A stretch of DNA of 64,000 bases from Thermopolyspora flexuosa (GCF_006716785.1 NZ_VFPQ01000002.1:434001-498000), one strand, 5' to 3'; counted from the first letter of the stretch, positions 33,689 to 43,598 are shown. Made by a program: numbers and translations. Notes: generated by a model from the letters alone, not told the origin.

Positions 33689-33881
33689 GAAAACCCCCGT
33701 CTTTGCTCGTGGTCGCGTTGTGCGCCAACGCCGACCGCCGGTCTGCGTCCCCGTGGGGGTCGGCGTCACGGCCCCGAGTTAACACCGGATGCCACCAACC
33801 GTGGCGTGCCTTGACCGAGCTTTGGTCGTTCCTGGGTGCCCCGCTGGCCCTTCGTGGGAACGCGCCAGGCCGGACCGGCGG

Positions 33882-34979
33882 TCACGCGGGAGCGGGGCCG
33901 GTGCTGTTGCGGACGACCAGGCTCGGGCTCACCTCACGCATCCGGGACGGCTTGCCGGGCCCGGAGATGCGGTCGCTGAGCAGCGCCGCCGCGGACCGGC
34001 CCATGGCCCGGCGCGGTTGGTCGACGCTCGTCAGCGAGATCTGGTTGAGCGCGGCCAGGTGGGTGTTGTCGTAGCCGACGATCGACAGGTCCTCGGGCAC
34101 CCGCAGGCCCAGCTCCTTCGCGGCGGCGAGCACACCGAGCGCGACGATGTCGTTGGTGGCGAAGATCGCGGTCGGGCGCGGGTCGCGGCGGAGCAGCGCC
34201 AGCGCGGCCTTCTTGCCGCCCTCCTCGCTGGACTCGCCCTGCTCGACCATGATGTACGGCGCGAGCCCGTGGCGGCGCATCGCGACGAGGTAGCCCTCGC
34301 AGCGGTAGCGCGCCGCGGAGGACGGGGAGCCCTCGATGTGCGCGATGCGGCGGTGGCCGTGCTGCACCAGGTGGTCGATGGCGAGCCGGGCGCCGAGCTG
34401 GTCGTCGTCGACCACGATGTCGACCCCGTCGAGCTCGACGTCGCGTTCGCCGACCACGACGGTGGGCGTGTACGCGGCCGCCTCGGCGAGGGTGTCGCTG
34501 GAGGGCGCCACGCCGAGCAGCACGAGGCCGTCGACGCGCAGCTCGAGGAACGCCTCCACCGCCTCGTCCTCGAACGCCGGGTCGAACCGCCCGCTGCCGA
34601 TCAGCAGGCGCAGCCCCTCGCCGTGCAGGCTCTCCTGGAGGCCGTCGAGGAACTCGGCGTAGAACGGGTTGTGCAGGTCGGCGACGAGCGCGCCCACCAG
34701 GTGGGTACGGCCCTCGACAAGGCTGCGGGCGACGGCGTTGGGCCGGTAGCCCAGCTCGCGTGCCGCCTGGAGCACGGCCTCCCGCCGGTGTTCACTCACG
34801 TGGGGAGAGCCGCGGAGTACCAGCGACACCAGTGATTTCGAGACGCCGGCCCGCTCCGCCACGTTGCGGATCGTCGGTCGAGGTCTGAGTGGTGGTCCGA
34901 AACCGTCAGGCAGTCCGGGTGCCGGCGTCGCCGTACCCGCACGCCTGCGGGTAGAGGTCTGCGTATACGGTCCTGACAC
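33882..34979 (-). CDS. LacI-family transcriptional regulator
   Basis: A 365-residue LacI/GalR repressor. The helix-turn-helix (TIRNVAERAGVSKSLVSLVL) lies at residues 36-55, after an unusual 35-residue N-terminal extension, followed by the hinge RPNAVARSLVEGRTHLVG. The periplasmic-binding-fold domain shows DLHNPFYAEFLDGLQ, VDGLVLLGVAP, GHRRIAHIEGSP, FATNDIVALGVL and TSVDQPRRAMG. Sensing of a sugar is typical of the family. GTG 34979 follows GGGGAG. No sugar transporter or hydrolase is adjacent, so it acts elsewhere; the GCAACCGGTTGC palindrome at 21432 is the kind of site it might bind. Confidence 0.93.
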   Translation of the reverse strand: MSGPYTQTSTRRRAGTATPAPGLPDGFGPPLRPRPTIRNVAERAGVSKSLVSLVLRGSPHVSEHRREAVLQAARELGYRPNAVARSLVEGRTHLVGALVADLHNPFYAEFLDGLQESLHGEGLRLLIGSGRFDPAFEDEAVEAFLELRVDGLVLLGVAPSSDTLAEAAAYTPTVVVGERDVELDGVDIVVDDDQLGARLAIDHLVQHGHRRIAHIEGSPSSAARYRCEGYLVAMRRHGLAPYIMVEQGESSEEGGKKAALALLRRDPRPTAIFATNDIVALGVLAAAKELGLRVPEDLSIVGYDNTHLAALNQISLTSVDQPRRAMGRSAAALLSDRISGPGKPSRMREVSPSLVVRNSTGPAPA

Positions 34980-36174
34980 GGTTCTCCCCACGTCTCCCCC
35001 ATGGCTAGAGGATGTGCACCTGTCAGACCAAACGATCCAGTGGCGGGAAGGGTACGGGTGTGATCGTCGCATCTACCCGCAGTCACGGTTCGTGACGTTT
35101 TCGCGGTCGTCGGCCCCGGGTGCACGACACGCGGCGGCGGCCGGGCGGGCGGTGGATCGTTCCCACCGGCCTTCCGCGGGCGAACGCGAGGAGATTTCGC
35201 GTCGCCGTGGACGTCCGGCGCCCGTACCGACCGGATTTCGGGACACGGCGCGGCGGCGTTCCGGACGCGCGCTCCGGGCGCCACGGGACCGCTCCACACC
35301 CTCCGGCGCCGACACGCGAGGGCGGGTACGGCGGAGCCGTGGTCGTCCGGGCAGGGGACGGCCGGCGGTGGGCGCCGGCGGCGAAGCGTTCCAGGCGACG
35401 AGGCGGCGGCCGTCGCCACACCCGGTGCCCGGCCGCTGGAGGGGGTGCTGCGCGGGGCACGTCGGTGAACGGCGTACCGCGGTTGAAACGGTCTCACGCA
35501 TGCCGTGCCGCGATCGGCCACGGGTGCCGCGAGGACACGGCCGAGGCACGGACGACGGTTCCCGGCATGCGGGCATGTGGCGGGCTTGCGGGCCGACGCG
35601 CCCTGCGCCGCGCCACCCATGTGGCCGCGGGGGAGCGCAGCGGTCGGCGTACGGTGGTCGGACTCGTGGGCAGGCCGCGCCCTCGCCGGTGAAGGCGGGC
35701 ACGGCGAGCGGTGTGCCGCGACGCGGGCCGTGCCGTACCGGGATCGGCGGAAAGCGGCGGCATGGTCGGCCGCCGGTGGGGTGACGGCGCGGTGGCGTGC
35801 CGAACCGTCCGGGGTGCCCGGCGGCCCGCTCGGGCGGAACGGGGGAGTCGCCGCCCCGACCATGGGTGTGGGGTGGGGCGTGCCAGGGGGAACGGCGGGC
35901 GCGACGACGCGACCGGCACGGCCGCGGGCGTGGCGCCCACGGGGATGGCCCTCCTGATCGACCAGATGGTCGCGCTGCCGGACCTGGCCGCCGCACACGG
36001 CTCCGCCGTCCGGCTCCTGGCCGTCAGTCGGACCGGGGGTCACCGCGAGTAGCGGTGCCGGGCGGGCGGCACCGCTTCACTCGGCCCCGTGGCCCTCGCG
36101 GTCACGGGTTGTCGGCCGACGCGCTCACATCGAGGATGAGAGCGCGCCGTGAGTTCCCCCCTTGATCGGCGACT
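34980..36174. other. Long 1.2-kb region without recognisable genes
   Basis: Between the LacI gene and bldC. Open frames exist in all six frames, but their translations are Arg/Pro/Ala-rich with no motif, hydrophobic pattern or credible ribosome-binding site. The first 100 bases are lower in GC and must hold the LacI promoter. I see no RNA gene, terminator or repeat that I can name. Confidence 0.45.
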
Positions 36175-36378
36175 TCACTCCGACCGCTGCTGCGGGATGC
36201 CCGCGAGCAACGCCCGGACCTCGGTCTCGCGGTAGCGGCGATGACCGCCGAGGGTGCGGATGGACGTCAACTTGCCCGCTTTCGCCCACCTGGTAACGGT
36301 CTTCGGGTCGACGCGGAACATGGTTGCGACCTCCGCCGGGGTGAGCAGTGGCTCGGCCTCGGGTGTACGAGCTGACAT
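36175..36378 (-). CDS. bldC: Developmental transcriptional regulator BldC
   Basis: A 67-residue MerR-like single HTH protein, MSARTPEAEPLLTPAEVATM followed by FRVDPKTVTRWAKAGKLTSI and GGHRRYRETEVRALL. It is nearly identical to Streptomyces BldC, which binds direct repeats cooperatively and delays entry into sporulation. The ATG at 36378 gives the canonical N-terminus. The neighbourhood (conserved unknown gene, amino-acid dehydrogenase, DUF3073) matches that in Streptomyces. Confidence 0.97.
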   Translation of the reverse strand: MSARTPEAEPLLTPAEVATMFRVDPKTVTRWAKAGKLTSIRTLGGHRRYRETEVRALLAGIPQQRSE

Positions 36379-36700
36379 TTGTGCGGCCTCTCCTCCGTGT
36401 GGACCGGCGACGCGATCCTTGCGACTTTCCTTGGCGCTTGTCACGGATGTCCCTCAATGGCCCCTGCACGTGCGGTTTCCGGAACCATTTGCGGCATCAC
36501 CCGGTGTGACCATACAGCCACGAAGAGCGATTGGCGAGCCCTCTGGGCACAACATCTCGTCCACGTGTTGAAGTCACGCTCGGTGATTCTAGCGACACGA
36601 TTCGTGGTATCGCAGTGAAAACGGCAAACTACTCAGTTCGCAGAATGGAGGCCTGCCGATAGCTGACCCAACTTTGCAGGTCGGTGCCCGAGTTTGGTGG
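36379..36700. promoter_or_regulatory. bldC upstream region
   Basis: 322 bases, the lowest-GC stretch of the neighbourhood, between bldC and the end of the next minus-strand gene. No ORF of merit; it should carry the bldC promoter. CGATTCGTGGTATCGC near 36598 has weak inverted symmetry, but no consensus could be assigned. Confidence 0.45.
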
Positions 36701-37591
36701 TCAGTTGGCCGATTCGAGGGCTTGGATCGACCGCCAGCGGAGGATGACGCGCTGGTACATCGCGTAGGCAAGTTCTTCCTGACCGGTGTCCAAACCGGTC
36801 AGCGCGGCCGCCAGCTCGGCGACGGACTGGTCGGACCGCAGGGTCTCGTCGTCCATCAGGTGGACGAGCCCACCGTAGTCGAGCTCCACCAGCGAGTGCG
36901 GGTGGAACTCCTCGAGCCACCGGCCGACGTCCTCCACCTGGTGGATCGCGGACACGTCGCCCATCCGGCGGCCCACGTGGCGGCGCAGGACCGCGAGCGC
37001 CCGCGCCACCCGGCGGCGCGCCTGCGCCATCGAGGTGACGTACAGCAGGTTGCGGGCGGGCGTGGTGGTGGTCGCCGCGGACGGCTCGCCCGAGGTCTGC
37101 TCCCTGGTCCCCAGCACCAGCCACCGCTCGGCCGAGTCGAACGGCACGAACCAGGCCGTCGGCACGTGCCAGGTGCTGGTGCGGATATGCGGCCGCAGCC
37201 CCTCGGCCCCCACCTGCCGCCGGTACCGGTCGAAGTCGTCGGCGGTCTGCTCGGCGATCGCGGCCGGCACGAACCGGTTGGCGAGCTTCGCCGGGATGCT
37301 GCCCCGGAAGCGCCCGAACGCGAGCCAGGACCGCAGCCGCGTCTCCCACGGGCACACGTACAGCGTGTCGTCGACGCGCCGCAGGTAGGCGTCCCGGCTC
37401 TCGTGCTCCGGCACCGGGATCGGGGGCACGCCGAGCAGGCGGCGGATCGCCTCGGCGTGCTCGGCCTCGAGGGCGTGGGCCCGGCGCGGGCGGTCCGGCA
37501 GGTCCACGTAGCGCGCCCACTGTGAGCGGGCCGGCTCGGGGAACGCGGCGAGCGGCTCGTACACGCGGAGGTACGCGGCATAGGGCAGCAC
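36701..37591 (-). CDS. Conserved actinobacterial protein of bldC neighbourhood
   Basis: About 296 residues of unknown function. It begins [16 protein letters not shown] and contains [76 protein letters not shown] and a C-terminal [19 protein letters not shown]. These segments are soluble and mixed alpha/beta; no catalytic motif is evident. An orthologue lies between bldC and the valine dehydrogenase gene in Streptomyces, as here. The start is uncertain: GTG 37591 fits the family, but in-frame starts to 37729 exist. Confidence 0.78.
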   Translation of the reverse strand: MLPYAAYLRVYEPLAAFPEPARSQWARYVDLPDRPRRAHALEAEHAEAIRRLLGVPPIPVPEHESRDAYLRRVDDTLYVCPWETRLRSWLAFGRFRGSIPAKLANRFVPAAIAEQTADDFDRYRRQVGAEGLRPHIRTSTWHVPTAWFVPFDSAERWLVLGTREQTSGEPSAATTTTPARNLLYVTSMAQARRRVARALAVLRRHVGRRMGDVSAIHQVEDVGRWLEEFHPHSLVELDYGGLVHLMDDETLRSDQSVAELAAALTGLDTGQEELAYAMYQRVILRWRSIQALESAN

Positions 37592-37832
37592 AACACGAAT
37601 CGTGCCACGCCGATCGCCGGTTTGCCGCACGAGGGCCCGCTCGGACGCGAACACGCCGCGCCTTCGCGGCGCGCAGATCAAGATCAACAGGGTGTCCGGG
37701 ATTACCCTGAAGGCGTGGTACCGCCGCAATGGGGCGGCGGACGGAGTGATCGGAGGTCACCACCGTGACCGAGCGGATCAGCGGCGTCGAGCGAGCCGGC
37801 GCCCGGGTCGTGTGGAACCCGAAGGAGGCCGC

Positions 37833-38936
37833 ATGACCGCAGTCTTCGGCCTGTCCCACAAGGACGGCAAGGCATTCGCGCGCACCGGCGGACATGAGCA
37901 GGTGGTGTTCTGCTCGGACGAGCGCAGCGGGCTGTACGCGATCATCGCGATCCACAGCACCGCGCTCGGCCCGAGCCTCGGCGGCACGCGGTTCTACCCG
38001 TACGCCGACGAGAACGAGGCGCTCGCCGACGTGCTCAGGCTCTCCCGGGCGATGTCGTACAAGAACGCCCTCGCCGGGCTCGACCTCGGCGGCGGCAAGG
38101 CCGTGATCATCGGGGATCCGGCCAAGGACAAGAACGAGGCGCTGCTGCGCGCCTACGGCCGGTTCGTGCAGTCCCTCGGCGGGCGCTACATCACCGCCTG
38201 CGACGTCGGCACCTACAGCGAGGACATGGACGTCGTGGCCCGCGAGTGCGACTACGTGACCGGCCGCACGGTCGCCCACGGCGGCGCCGGCGACTCGTCC
38301 ATCCTCACCGCCTTCGGGGTCTTCCAGGGCATGCGGGCCTCGGCCCAGCACGTGTACGGCACGCCGTCGCTGCGCGGCAGGCGGGTGGGCATCGAGGGCG
38401 TCGGCAAGGTCGGGGCGAAGCTCGCCGATCACCTGCTCGAGGACGGCGCCGAGGTGGTGGTGTGCGACGTCGACGAGCGGGCGGTGGCCCGGCTGCGGGA
38501 GCGCCACCCCCAGGTGGAGGTGGTGGCCGACACCGACGCGCTCATCGCGAGCGACATCGACGTCTACGCCCCGTGCGCCCTCGGGGGCGTCCTCGACGAC
38601 GATCGCGTCTCTAAGCTGGAAGCGAAAATCGTCTGTGGCGCCGCCAACAACCAGCTCGCCCATCCCGGCGTGGAGAAGCGGCTGGCGGAGCGGGGCGTGC
38701 TCTACGCACCGGACTACGTCGTCAACGCCGGCGGCGTCATCCAGGTGGCCGACGAGATCGAGGGGTTCAGCATGGAACGTGCCCGAGCCCGCGCGGAGCG
38801 GATCTTCGACACCACCCTCAAAATCTTCGCCATCGCCGGTGAAGAGGGCGTCCCGCCGGGCGTGGCAGCGGATAGGCTGGCAGAGCGCAGAATGTCGGAA
38901 GTCGGGAGACTTAGGGGCATTTGGCTACACCGGTAG
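37833..38936 (+). CDS. Leu/Val/Phe dehydrogenase (valine dehydrogenase type)
   Basis: A 367-residue NAD-dependent amino-acid dehydrogenase that oxidatively deaminates branched-chain amino acids to 2-oxoacids. Landmarks are [38 protein letters not shown] (catalytic Lys), [19 protein letters not shown], the Rossmann motif [15 protein letters not shown] and CGAANNQLA. The ATG follows AAGGAGG. It lies in the bldC neighbourhood as in Streptomyces. Its products are substrates of branched-chain 2-oxoacid dehydrogenase, a candidate for which is encoded at 55916-59525. Confidence 0.95.
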   Translation: MTAVFGLSHKDGKAFARTGGHEQVVFCSDERSGLYAIIAIHSTALGPSLGGTRFYPYADENEALADVLRLSRAMSYKNALAGLDLGGGKAVIIGDPAKDKNEALLRAYGRFVQSLGGRYITACDVGTYSEDMDVVARECDYVTGRTVAHGGAGDSSILTAFGVFQGMRASAQHVYGTPSLRGRRVGIEGVGKVGAKLADHLLEDGAEVVVCDVDERAVARLRERHPQVEVVADTDALIASDIDVYAPCALGGVLDDDRVSKLEAKIVCGAANNQLAHPGVEKRLAERGVLYAPDYVVNAGGVIQVADEIEGFSMERARARAERIFDTTLKIFAIAGEEGVPPGVAADRLAERRMSEVGRLRGIWLHR

Positions 38937-39091
38937 GCGTCGGCACCCATCCGACGTACCGAGTAGCGCGCAAAACAGGTACGGTAATAGCGGAACGAGA
39001 GGCTGACGCCGGGAAGTCAGGTGGCGTCAGTGCGTGATGCGTTAGCGACGAGGGGTCGGCCACTACGACCCCGCATGAGGGGGTCGAGCCA

Positions 39092-39334
39092 ATGGGGCGC
39101 GGCCGAGCCAAGGCCAAGCAGGTGAAGGTTGCCCGGCGCCTGAAGTACAACAGCGTGGGCACTGATCTTGATCGTCTTCGTGAGGAACTGGGGGTTGGCC
39201 GCGGCGATTCCACTCACAACCGTGACTACGCGGATCCGTACGAGGAGCTGGTGGATCGGTACGCCGACTACGCCAGGGAGTACGAGGAATCCCGGGACGA
39301 CCGCGACGAAGACGAGCGTCCCGCTCGCAAGTAG
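39092..39334 (+). CDS. DUF3073 domain-containing protein
   Basis: An 80-residue, highly charged protein beginning MGRGRAKAKQVKVARRLKYN, characteristic of DUF3073. The second half is acidic with Tyr/Asp/Glu (YADPYEELVDRYADYAREY). Function is unknown; the family is restricted to actinobacteria and is found near purM and amino-acid dehydrogenase genes. ATG 39092 comes after GGGGGTCGAGCCA. Confidence 0.93.
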   Translation: MGRGRAKAKQVKVARRLKYNSVGTDLDRLREELGVGRGDSTHNRDYADPYEELVDRYADYAREYEESRDDRDEDERPARK

Positions 39335-39447
39335 CGGATCTGCTTGGTGAGGGCGAGGCATCCGCCCACCCGGGCGGGTGCCGAAGCCTTGGCAAGCAGC
39401 CCGACTGAGCGCTTCGGCCTGCCGGAGCGCTCATCGTCGTGCCCTGA

Positions 39448-39483
39448 GCCCCACGCGGCGCCGTCCGCGGCGGGGCGTGGGGC
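39448..39483 (+). terminator. Probable terminator after DUF3073 gene
   Basis: A 9-bp stem, gccccacgc (39448-39456) with its exact complement gcgtggggc (39475-39483), and additional GC pairing inside the loop (GGCGCCG/CGGCGG). No T-run follows. Confidence 0.5.
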
Positions 39484-39728
39484 AGGTCCCGGCCTGCGGG
39501 CCGCCGTGCGCGGCTCCGCACGGCACGGGCGGTTCGGCGTCCCGTGCCGGCCGTCGCCGACGTGACCCGGTCGCGGCGGCGACGGCCGGCGGGACCCGGT
39601 CGGGAGGACGCGCCTTGCCCGGCGCCGGACCGGAGGGGACGGCCACGGGCGCCTTTGGCATGCCCGCATGCGGCCGCCCGGGCCGGTCGAGGCGACAGTC
39701 GGCCGGGCGCGCACGTCGGCTCCGTTAC

Positions 39729-39744
39729 TGTGATCTTGATCACA
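39729..39744. promoter_or_regulatory. CRP-like palindrome TGTGATCTTGATCACA
   Basis: A perfect 7-2-7 palindrome that matches the TGTGA-N6-TCACA pattern of Crp proteins exactly. It is in a convergent region, about 400 bases after the DUF3073 gene and 250 bases beyond the purM stop, so it does not sit in front of any recognised gene. Confidence 0.5.
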
Positions 39745-39993
39745 TCCGTGCCGGGCCACAGGCGTCCGGCCGGTCGGACGGCCCGCCGTACCCGGCCGGG
39801 CACGGGCGTGATCTCCGTCACCGCGACGCGGTACGGCCGGGCGACCGGATGACCCCGCCTGCCGGTGATCCGGTGCGCGCCCACGGCGGCCGGACCGCCG
39901 GCGCGGGACGTCGCGGCGGCACGGGCACCCTCCGGCGTACGCCCGGCGGCGCTGCCGGGGCGGCCACCGGAAGGGGCGCTGCCGGGCACGGCC

Positions 39994-41034
39994 TCAGAGG
40001 CGCGCCTGCCCGGTCCCGGCGACGATCTCGCCGAGCACCCAGGCGGGCACGCCCCGCTCCCGCAGTACGGCGAGCGCGGCGTCCGCGGCGTCCGCGGCGA
40101 CGATCGCGCACATGCCCACGCCCATGTTGAAGGTCTTGTCCATCTCGGCCTGCGGCACCTTGCCGTGTCCGGCGAGCACCTCGAAGATCGGCGGCGGCGT
40201 CCAGGAGCCGCGGTCGAGCACCGCGTCCACCGTGGGCGGCAGCGAGCGGGCGAGGTTCGCGGCGAGCCCGCCGCCGGTGATGTGCGCGAACGCGTGCACC
40301 TCCACCGCGTCGGCGAGCGCGAGGCAGTCCCGCGCGTAGATCCGGGTGGGCTCGAGCAGCTCCTCGCCGAGCGTCCGCCCCAGCTCGGGGATCTCGTCCG
40401 CCAGCGACAGGCCCGCGGCCTTCACGATGTGCCGCACCAGCGAGTAGCCGTTCGAGTGCAGCCCGGAGGAGGCGAGGCCGAGCACCACGTCGCCGGGCCG
40501 TACCCGGTCCGGGCCGAGCAGCCGGGACGCCTCGACCACGCCGGTGCCCGCGCCCGCCAGGTCGTACTCGTCCGGGCCCATCGCGCCCGGGTGCTCCGCG
40601 GTCTCGCCGCCGAGCAGCGCGCACCCGGCGATACGGCAGCCCTCGGCCACGCCGCCCACGATCGCGGCGATGCGCTCCGGCACCACCTTGCCGCAGGCGA
40701 TGTAGTCGGTCAGGAACAGCGGCTCGGCGCCGCACACCACGAGGTCGTCGACGACCATCGCGACGAGGTCGAGCCCGATCGTGTCGTGCCGGTCGAGCGC
40801 CTGCGCGATCATCACCTTCGTGCCGACCCCGTCGGTGGAGGTGGCGAGCAGCGGCCGCTCGTACCGGGTCAGCGCCGAGGCGTCGAACAGCCCGGCGAAC
40901 CCGCTCGCCTCGTCCACCACCTCGGGCCGGCGCGACCGGGCCACCTTCGCCTTCATCAGCTCGACGGCCCGCTCCCCGGCCGCGATGTCCACCCCGGCCG
41001 CGGCGTACGAGACGCCGCCCACCTCATCGCTCAT
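39994..41034 (-). CDS. purM: Phosphoribosylformylglycinamidine cyclo-ligase
   Basis: A 346-residue AIR synthetase, step 5 of purine synthesis (FGAM to AIR, with ATP). Landmarks are SYAAAGVDIAAGERAVELMK, LATSTDGVGTKVMIA, DLVVCGAEPLFLTDYI, GGVAEGCRIAGCALLGGETA, LGLASSGLHSNGYSLV and HITGGGLAANLARSLP. ATG 41034 gives the family N-terminus; GTG 41064 is in frame. It follows purF by about 90 bases on the same strand and should be co-transcribed. Confidence 0.96.
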   Translation of the reverse strand: MSDEVGGVSYAAAGVDIAAGERAVELMKAKVARSRRPEVVDEASGFAGLFDASALTRYERPLLATSTDGVGTKVMIAQALDRHDTIGLDLVAMVVDDLVVCGAEPLFLTDYIACGKVVPERIAAIVGGVAEGCRIAGCALLGGETAEHPGAMGPDEYDLAGAGTGVVEASRLLGPDRVRPGDVVLGLASSGLHSNGYSLVRHIVKAAGLSLADEIPELGRTLGEELLEPTRIYARDCLALADAVEVHAFAHITGGGLAANLARSLPPTVDAVLDRGSWTPPPIFEVLAGHGKVPQAEMDKTFNMGVGMCAIVAADAADAALAVLRERGVPAWVLGEIVAGTGQARL

Positions 41035-41124
41035 GCGCACATCACTCTCGAGATCGGCGCGCACGACGGCGCGCGGAAACGGTCGTTCACGGGATCGTCG
41101 TCCCCGGACGGGCGGCCGGGCCGG

Positions 41125-42564
41125 TCACTGCCCGGCGGCCTCCAGGACGTACTTGCCGACGTTGTCGCGGTCGATCGGGATCGGATAGGTGCCGTCGAAG
41201 CAGGCCCGGCACAGCCGCTCGGCCGGGAGCGTGGTGGCCTTGATCAGGCCCTCGAGCGAGATGTAGCCGAGGCTGTCGGCGCCGATCGACTCGCAGATCT
41301 CCTCGACCGAGAGCGACCCGGCGATCAGCTCGGCCCGGGTGGCGAAGTCGATGCCGTAGAAGCACGGCCAGGCCACCGGCGGGGAGGAGATCCGCACGTG
41401 CACCTCGGTCGCCCCGGCCTCGCGCAGCATGCGCACGATCGCCCGCTGCGTGTTGCCGCGCACGATCGAGTCGTCCACGACGACGAGGCGCTTGCCCGCC
41501 ACGACCTCCTTGAGCGGGTTGAGCTTGAGCCGGATGCCGAGCTGCCGGATGGTCTGCGACGGCTGGATGAACGTGCGGCCGACGTAGGAGTTCTTCACCA
41601 GGCCCTGGCCGTACGGGATGCCGCTCTCGGCCGCGTAGCCGATCGCGGCCGGGGTACCGGACTCGGGCGTGGGGATGACCAGGTCGGCCTCGACCGGGTG
41701 CTCGCGGGCGAGGGTACGGCCCACCTCGACCCGGGTGACCTGCACCCCGCGCCCGGCGATCGTGGTGTCCGGCCGGGCGAGGTAGACGTACTCGAACAGG
41801 CAGCCCTTGGGGTCGGCGAGCGCGAACCGGCGCGACCGCACCCCGCGCTCGTCGATCGTGATCAGCTCGCCGGGCTCGACCTCCCGGACGAACGCGGCGC
41901 CGACGATGTCGAGCGCGGCGGTCTCCGAGGCGACCACCCAGCCCTTCTCCAGGCGGCCCAGCACGAGCGGCCGGATGCCCTGCGGGTCGCGCGCCGCGTA
42001 CAGGGTCCTCTCGTCCATGAAGACGAGGCTGTAGGCGCCCTTCACCTGCGGCAGCAGCGCGGCCGCGGCGTCCTCCAGGCCAGCGCCGCCGTGCCGGGAC
42101 AGCAGCGCGGTGAGCACCTCGGTGTCGGTGGTCGCCCGGATGCTGTCGGCGGGGAGCCGCGCGGCGAGCTCGGGCGTGTTGATGAGGTTGCCGTTGTGCG
42201 CCATGGCGAGGCCGCCGGCCTCGGTCGAGCTCAGCGTGGGCTGGGCGTTCTCCCAGACGCTGGAGCCCGTGGTGGAGTAACGGCAGTGGCCGATCGCCAG
42301 GTGACCGCGCAGGGTACGCAGCACGGACTCGTCGAACACCTGCGCGACCAGGCCCATGTCCTTGTAGACGAGGATCCGGCTGCCCTCGCTGACCGCCATG
42401 CCCGCCGATTCCTGGCCACGGTGCTGGAGGGCGTAGAGGCCGAAGTAGGTGAGTTTGGAGACGTCCTCCCCCGGGGCCCAGACGCCGAAGACGCCACAGG
42501 CGTCCTTCGGGGCGTGGTCGAGGGGGTCAAGGTCATGGCCGAGCCGGCCGTCGCCTTTAAGCAC
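41125..42564 (-). CDS. purF: Amidophosphoribosyltransferase
   Basis: A 479-residue glutamine PRPP amidotransferase, the first committed step of purine synthesis. A 22-residue propeptide precedes the catalytic Cys23 in DACGVFGVW, as in the Bacillus-type enzyme; Cys residues in PKGCLFEYVY, PCFYGIDF and LCRACFDGTYP are the [4Fe-4S] ligands. The phosphoribosyl site is RLVVVDDSIVRGNT. The GTG at 42564 starts at VLKGDGRLGHDL, aligned with homologues. A TTGGAG-18-TAGACT promoter ends 7 bases before the GTG, so the mRNA may be leaderless. purM follows. Confidence 0.96.
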   Translation of the reverse strand: MLKGDGRLGHDLDPLDHAPKDACGVFGVWAPGEDVSKLTYFGLYALQHRGQESAGMAVSEGSRILVYKDMGLVAQVFDESVLRTLRGHLAIGHCRYSTTGSSVWENAQPTLSSTEAGGLAMAHNGNLINTPELAARLPADSIRATTDTEVLTALLSRHGGAGLEDAAAALLPQVKGAYSLVFMDERTLYAARDPQGIRPLVLGRLEKGWVVASETAALDIVGAAFVREVEPGELITIDERGVRSRRFALADPKGCLFEYVYLARPDTTIAGRGVQVTRVEVGRTLAREHPVEADLVIPTPESGTPAAIGYAAESGIPYGQGLVKNSYVGRTFIQPSQTIRQLGIRLKLNPLKEVVAGKRLVVVDDSIVRGNTQRAIVRMLREAGATEVHVRISSPPVAWPCFYGIDFATRAELIAGSLSVEEICESIGADSLGYISLEGLIKATTLPAERLCRACFDGTYPIPIDRDNVGKYVLEAAGQ

Positions 42565-42571
42565 GTGCTTG

Positions 42572-42601
42572 AGTCTAATTTGGCGCTCCGGGCTGCTCCA
42601 A
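42572..42601 (-). promoter_or_regulatory. purF promoter, probably leaderless
   Basis: On the minus strand TTGGAG (42601-42596) and TAGACT (42577-42572) are 18 bases apart. Seven bases separate the -10 element from the GTG at 42564, which is the spacing of leaderless actinobacterial genes; no ribosome-binding site is visible. Confidence 0.55.
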
Positions 42602-42809
42602 ATGCGCCCCTGCCTGCCGCGACGTCCCGGCCGCCGGTGGGAGGCGGCCCGGCGCCGGTCCGAAACCGGTCTTGCCAAGCCTTCACCGAATCCTCGCCGG
42701 CCCTTGGCCATGTCGCCTCGCCGCCACCCCGGGCCGCGGTGGAGGCTTGGAGGCGTCCTGTACGGCCGCGAGGTCGGGAACGGCCGGGAGAAGTGCCGGG
42801 AGTAGTACC

Positions 42810-43598
42810 GTGACGAGATCTGGCGATCCATATCGGCCCGACCGGCGGGAGGGCGCCACGGGCCGCCCCTGGGCACCGGGCCGGCATGCGCGGACCGGTG
42901 GCCCCGACGAGCCCACCGTCGCCCTGCCCCGCCTCACCCCACCGGCCACGGAGTGGGGCACCCGCGTGGCGAGCGGCCCCGCCGGGGCGACGGCGTACTC
43001 GGCCGACTCGCCCGATCTCTTCCCGCCGCTGCCGGAGCCCGAGCCGCGCCACCCGTCGGCGCCCGCGCCGGGCACCCCGGCCGGGGCCACCGCCGCGGCG
43101 CCGCCGCGCCGCGCCGCGGACCGCGGCCCCGGTACGGCCCCGCCGCCGTTCGCCTGGCCCGACGAGCAGGGCGCGTCCGGGCCGGACGACGCCGACCGTC
43201 CCGCGAACTGGGAGCCGTGGCCGGGCCCGTCCCACCGGGCCGGTGGCGCGCGGCCGTGGCCGCCGCGTCGCCGCAAGGGCGCCCGCGCCGCCACCGCCGC
43301 GCTCGTGCTCGGCGTGGCGAGCCTGCTGTCGCTGCCGCTCTGCGGCGTGGGCGCGCTCGTCGCCGTGGCCGGGCTGGTGACCGGCGTGGTCGGGGTGGCC
43401 CGGGGCGCGGCCCGCGGCCGGGCCGTGGCCGGGCTGCTGCTGAGCGCGCTCACCCTCGCCATCGTGGTCGCGGCGGCCGCCTGGCTCGCCTCCACCGGGG
43501 TGGCCCGCTGCCTCGACGAGCACCTGTATCCGACCCGTGCCGACGCCGAGGCGTGCGTCGCCGAGCGCCTCGGCATCCCGGCCCCGTCCGGCTACTAG
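42810..43598 (+). CDS. DUF4190-like membrane protein with long disordered N-terminus
   Basis: A 262-residue protein. The first 160 residues are Pro/Ala/Gly/Arg-rich and disordered. Then follow two hydrophobic helices, AATAALVLGVASLLSLPLCG and the one containing RAVAGLLLSALTLAIVV, with GVVGVARGAARGRAVAG between them, as in DUF4190 domains. The end (CLDEHLYPTRADAEACVAERLG) has two Cys that could be disulfide-bonded outside. GTG 42810 follows CGGGAG. It is divergent from purF. Function unknown. Confidence 0.72.
   Translation: MTRSGDPYRPDRREGATGRPWAPGRHARTGGPDEPTVALPRLTPPATEWGTRVASGPAGATAYSADSPDLFPPLPEPEPRHPSAPAPGTPAGATAAAPPRRAADRGPGTAPPPFAWPDEQGASGPDDADRPANWEPWPGPSHRAGGARPWPPRRRKGARAATAALVLGVASLLSLPLCGVGALVAVAGLVTGVVGVARGAARGRAVAGLLLSALTLAIVVAAAAWLASTGVARCLDEHLYPTRADAEACVAERLGIPAPSGY

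Larger units (their letters stand above)
39335..39993. other. 659-base convergent region between DUF3073 gene and purM
   Basis: No credible gene. It holds a probable terminator (39448-39483) and an isolated CRP-like palindrome (39729-39744), listed separately. The rest is GC-rich with Arg/Ala/Gly-rich frames. Confidence 0.5.

Noticed and set aside
34796-36043. 415-codon minus-strand frame covering the LacI promoter region
   Set aside because: No motif; Pro/Arg/His-rich; would overlap the start of the LacI gene in another frame.
39865-42813. 982-codon open frame on the + strand opposite purM and purF
   Set aside because: Low-complexity Arg/Gly/His/Leu/Val composition and full overlap with two clear purine genes; antisense artefact.
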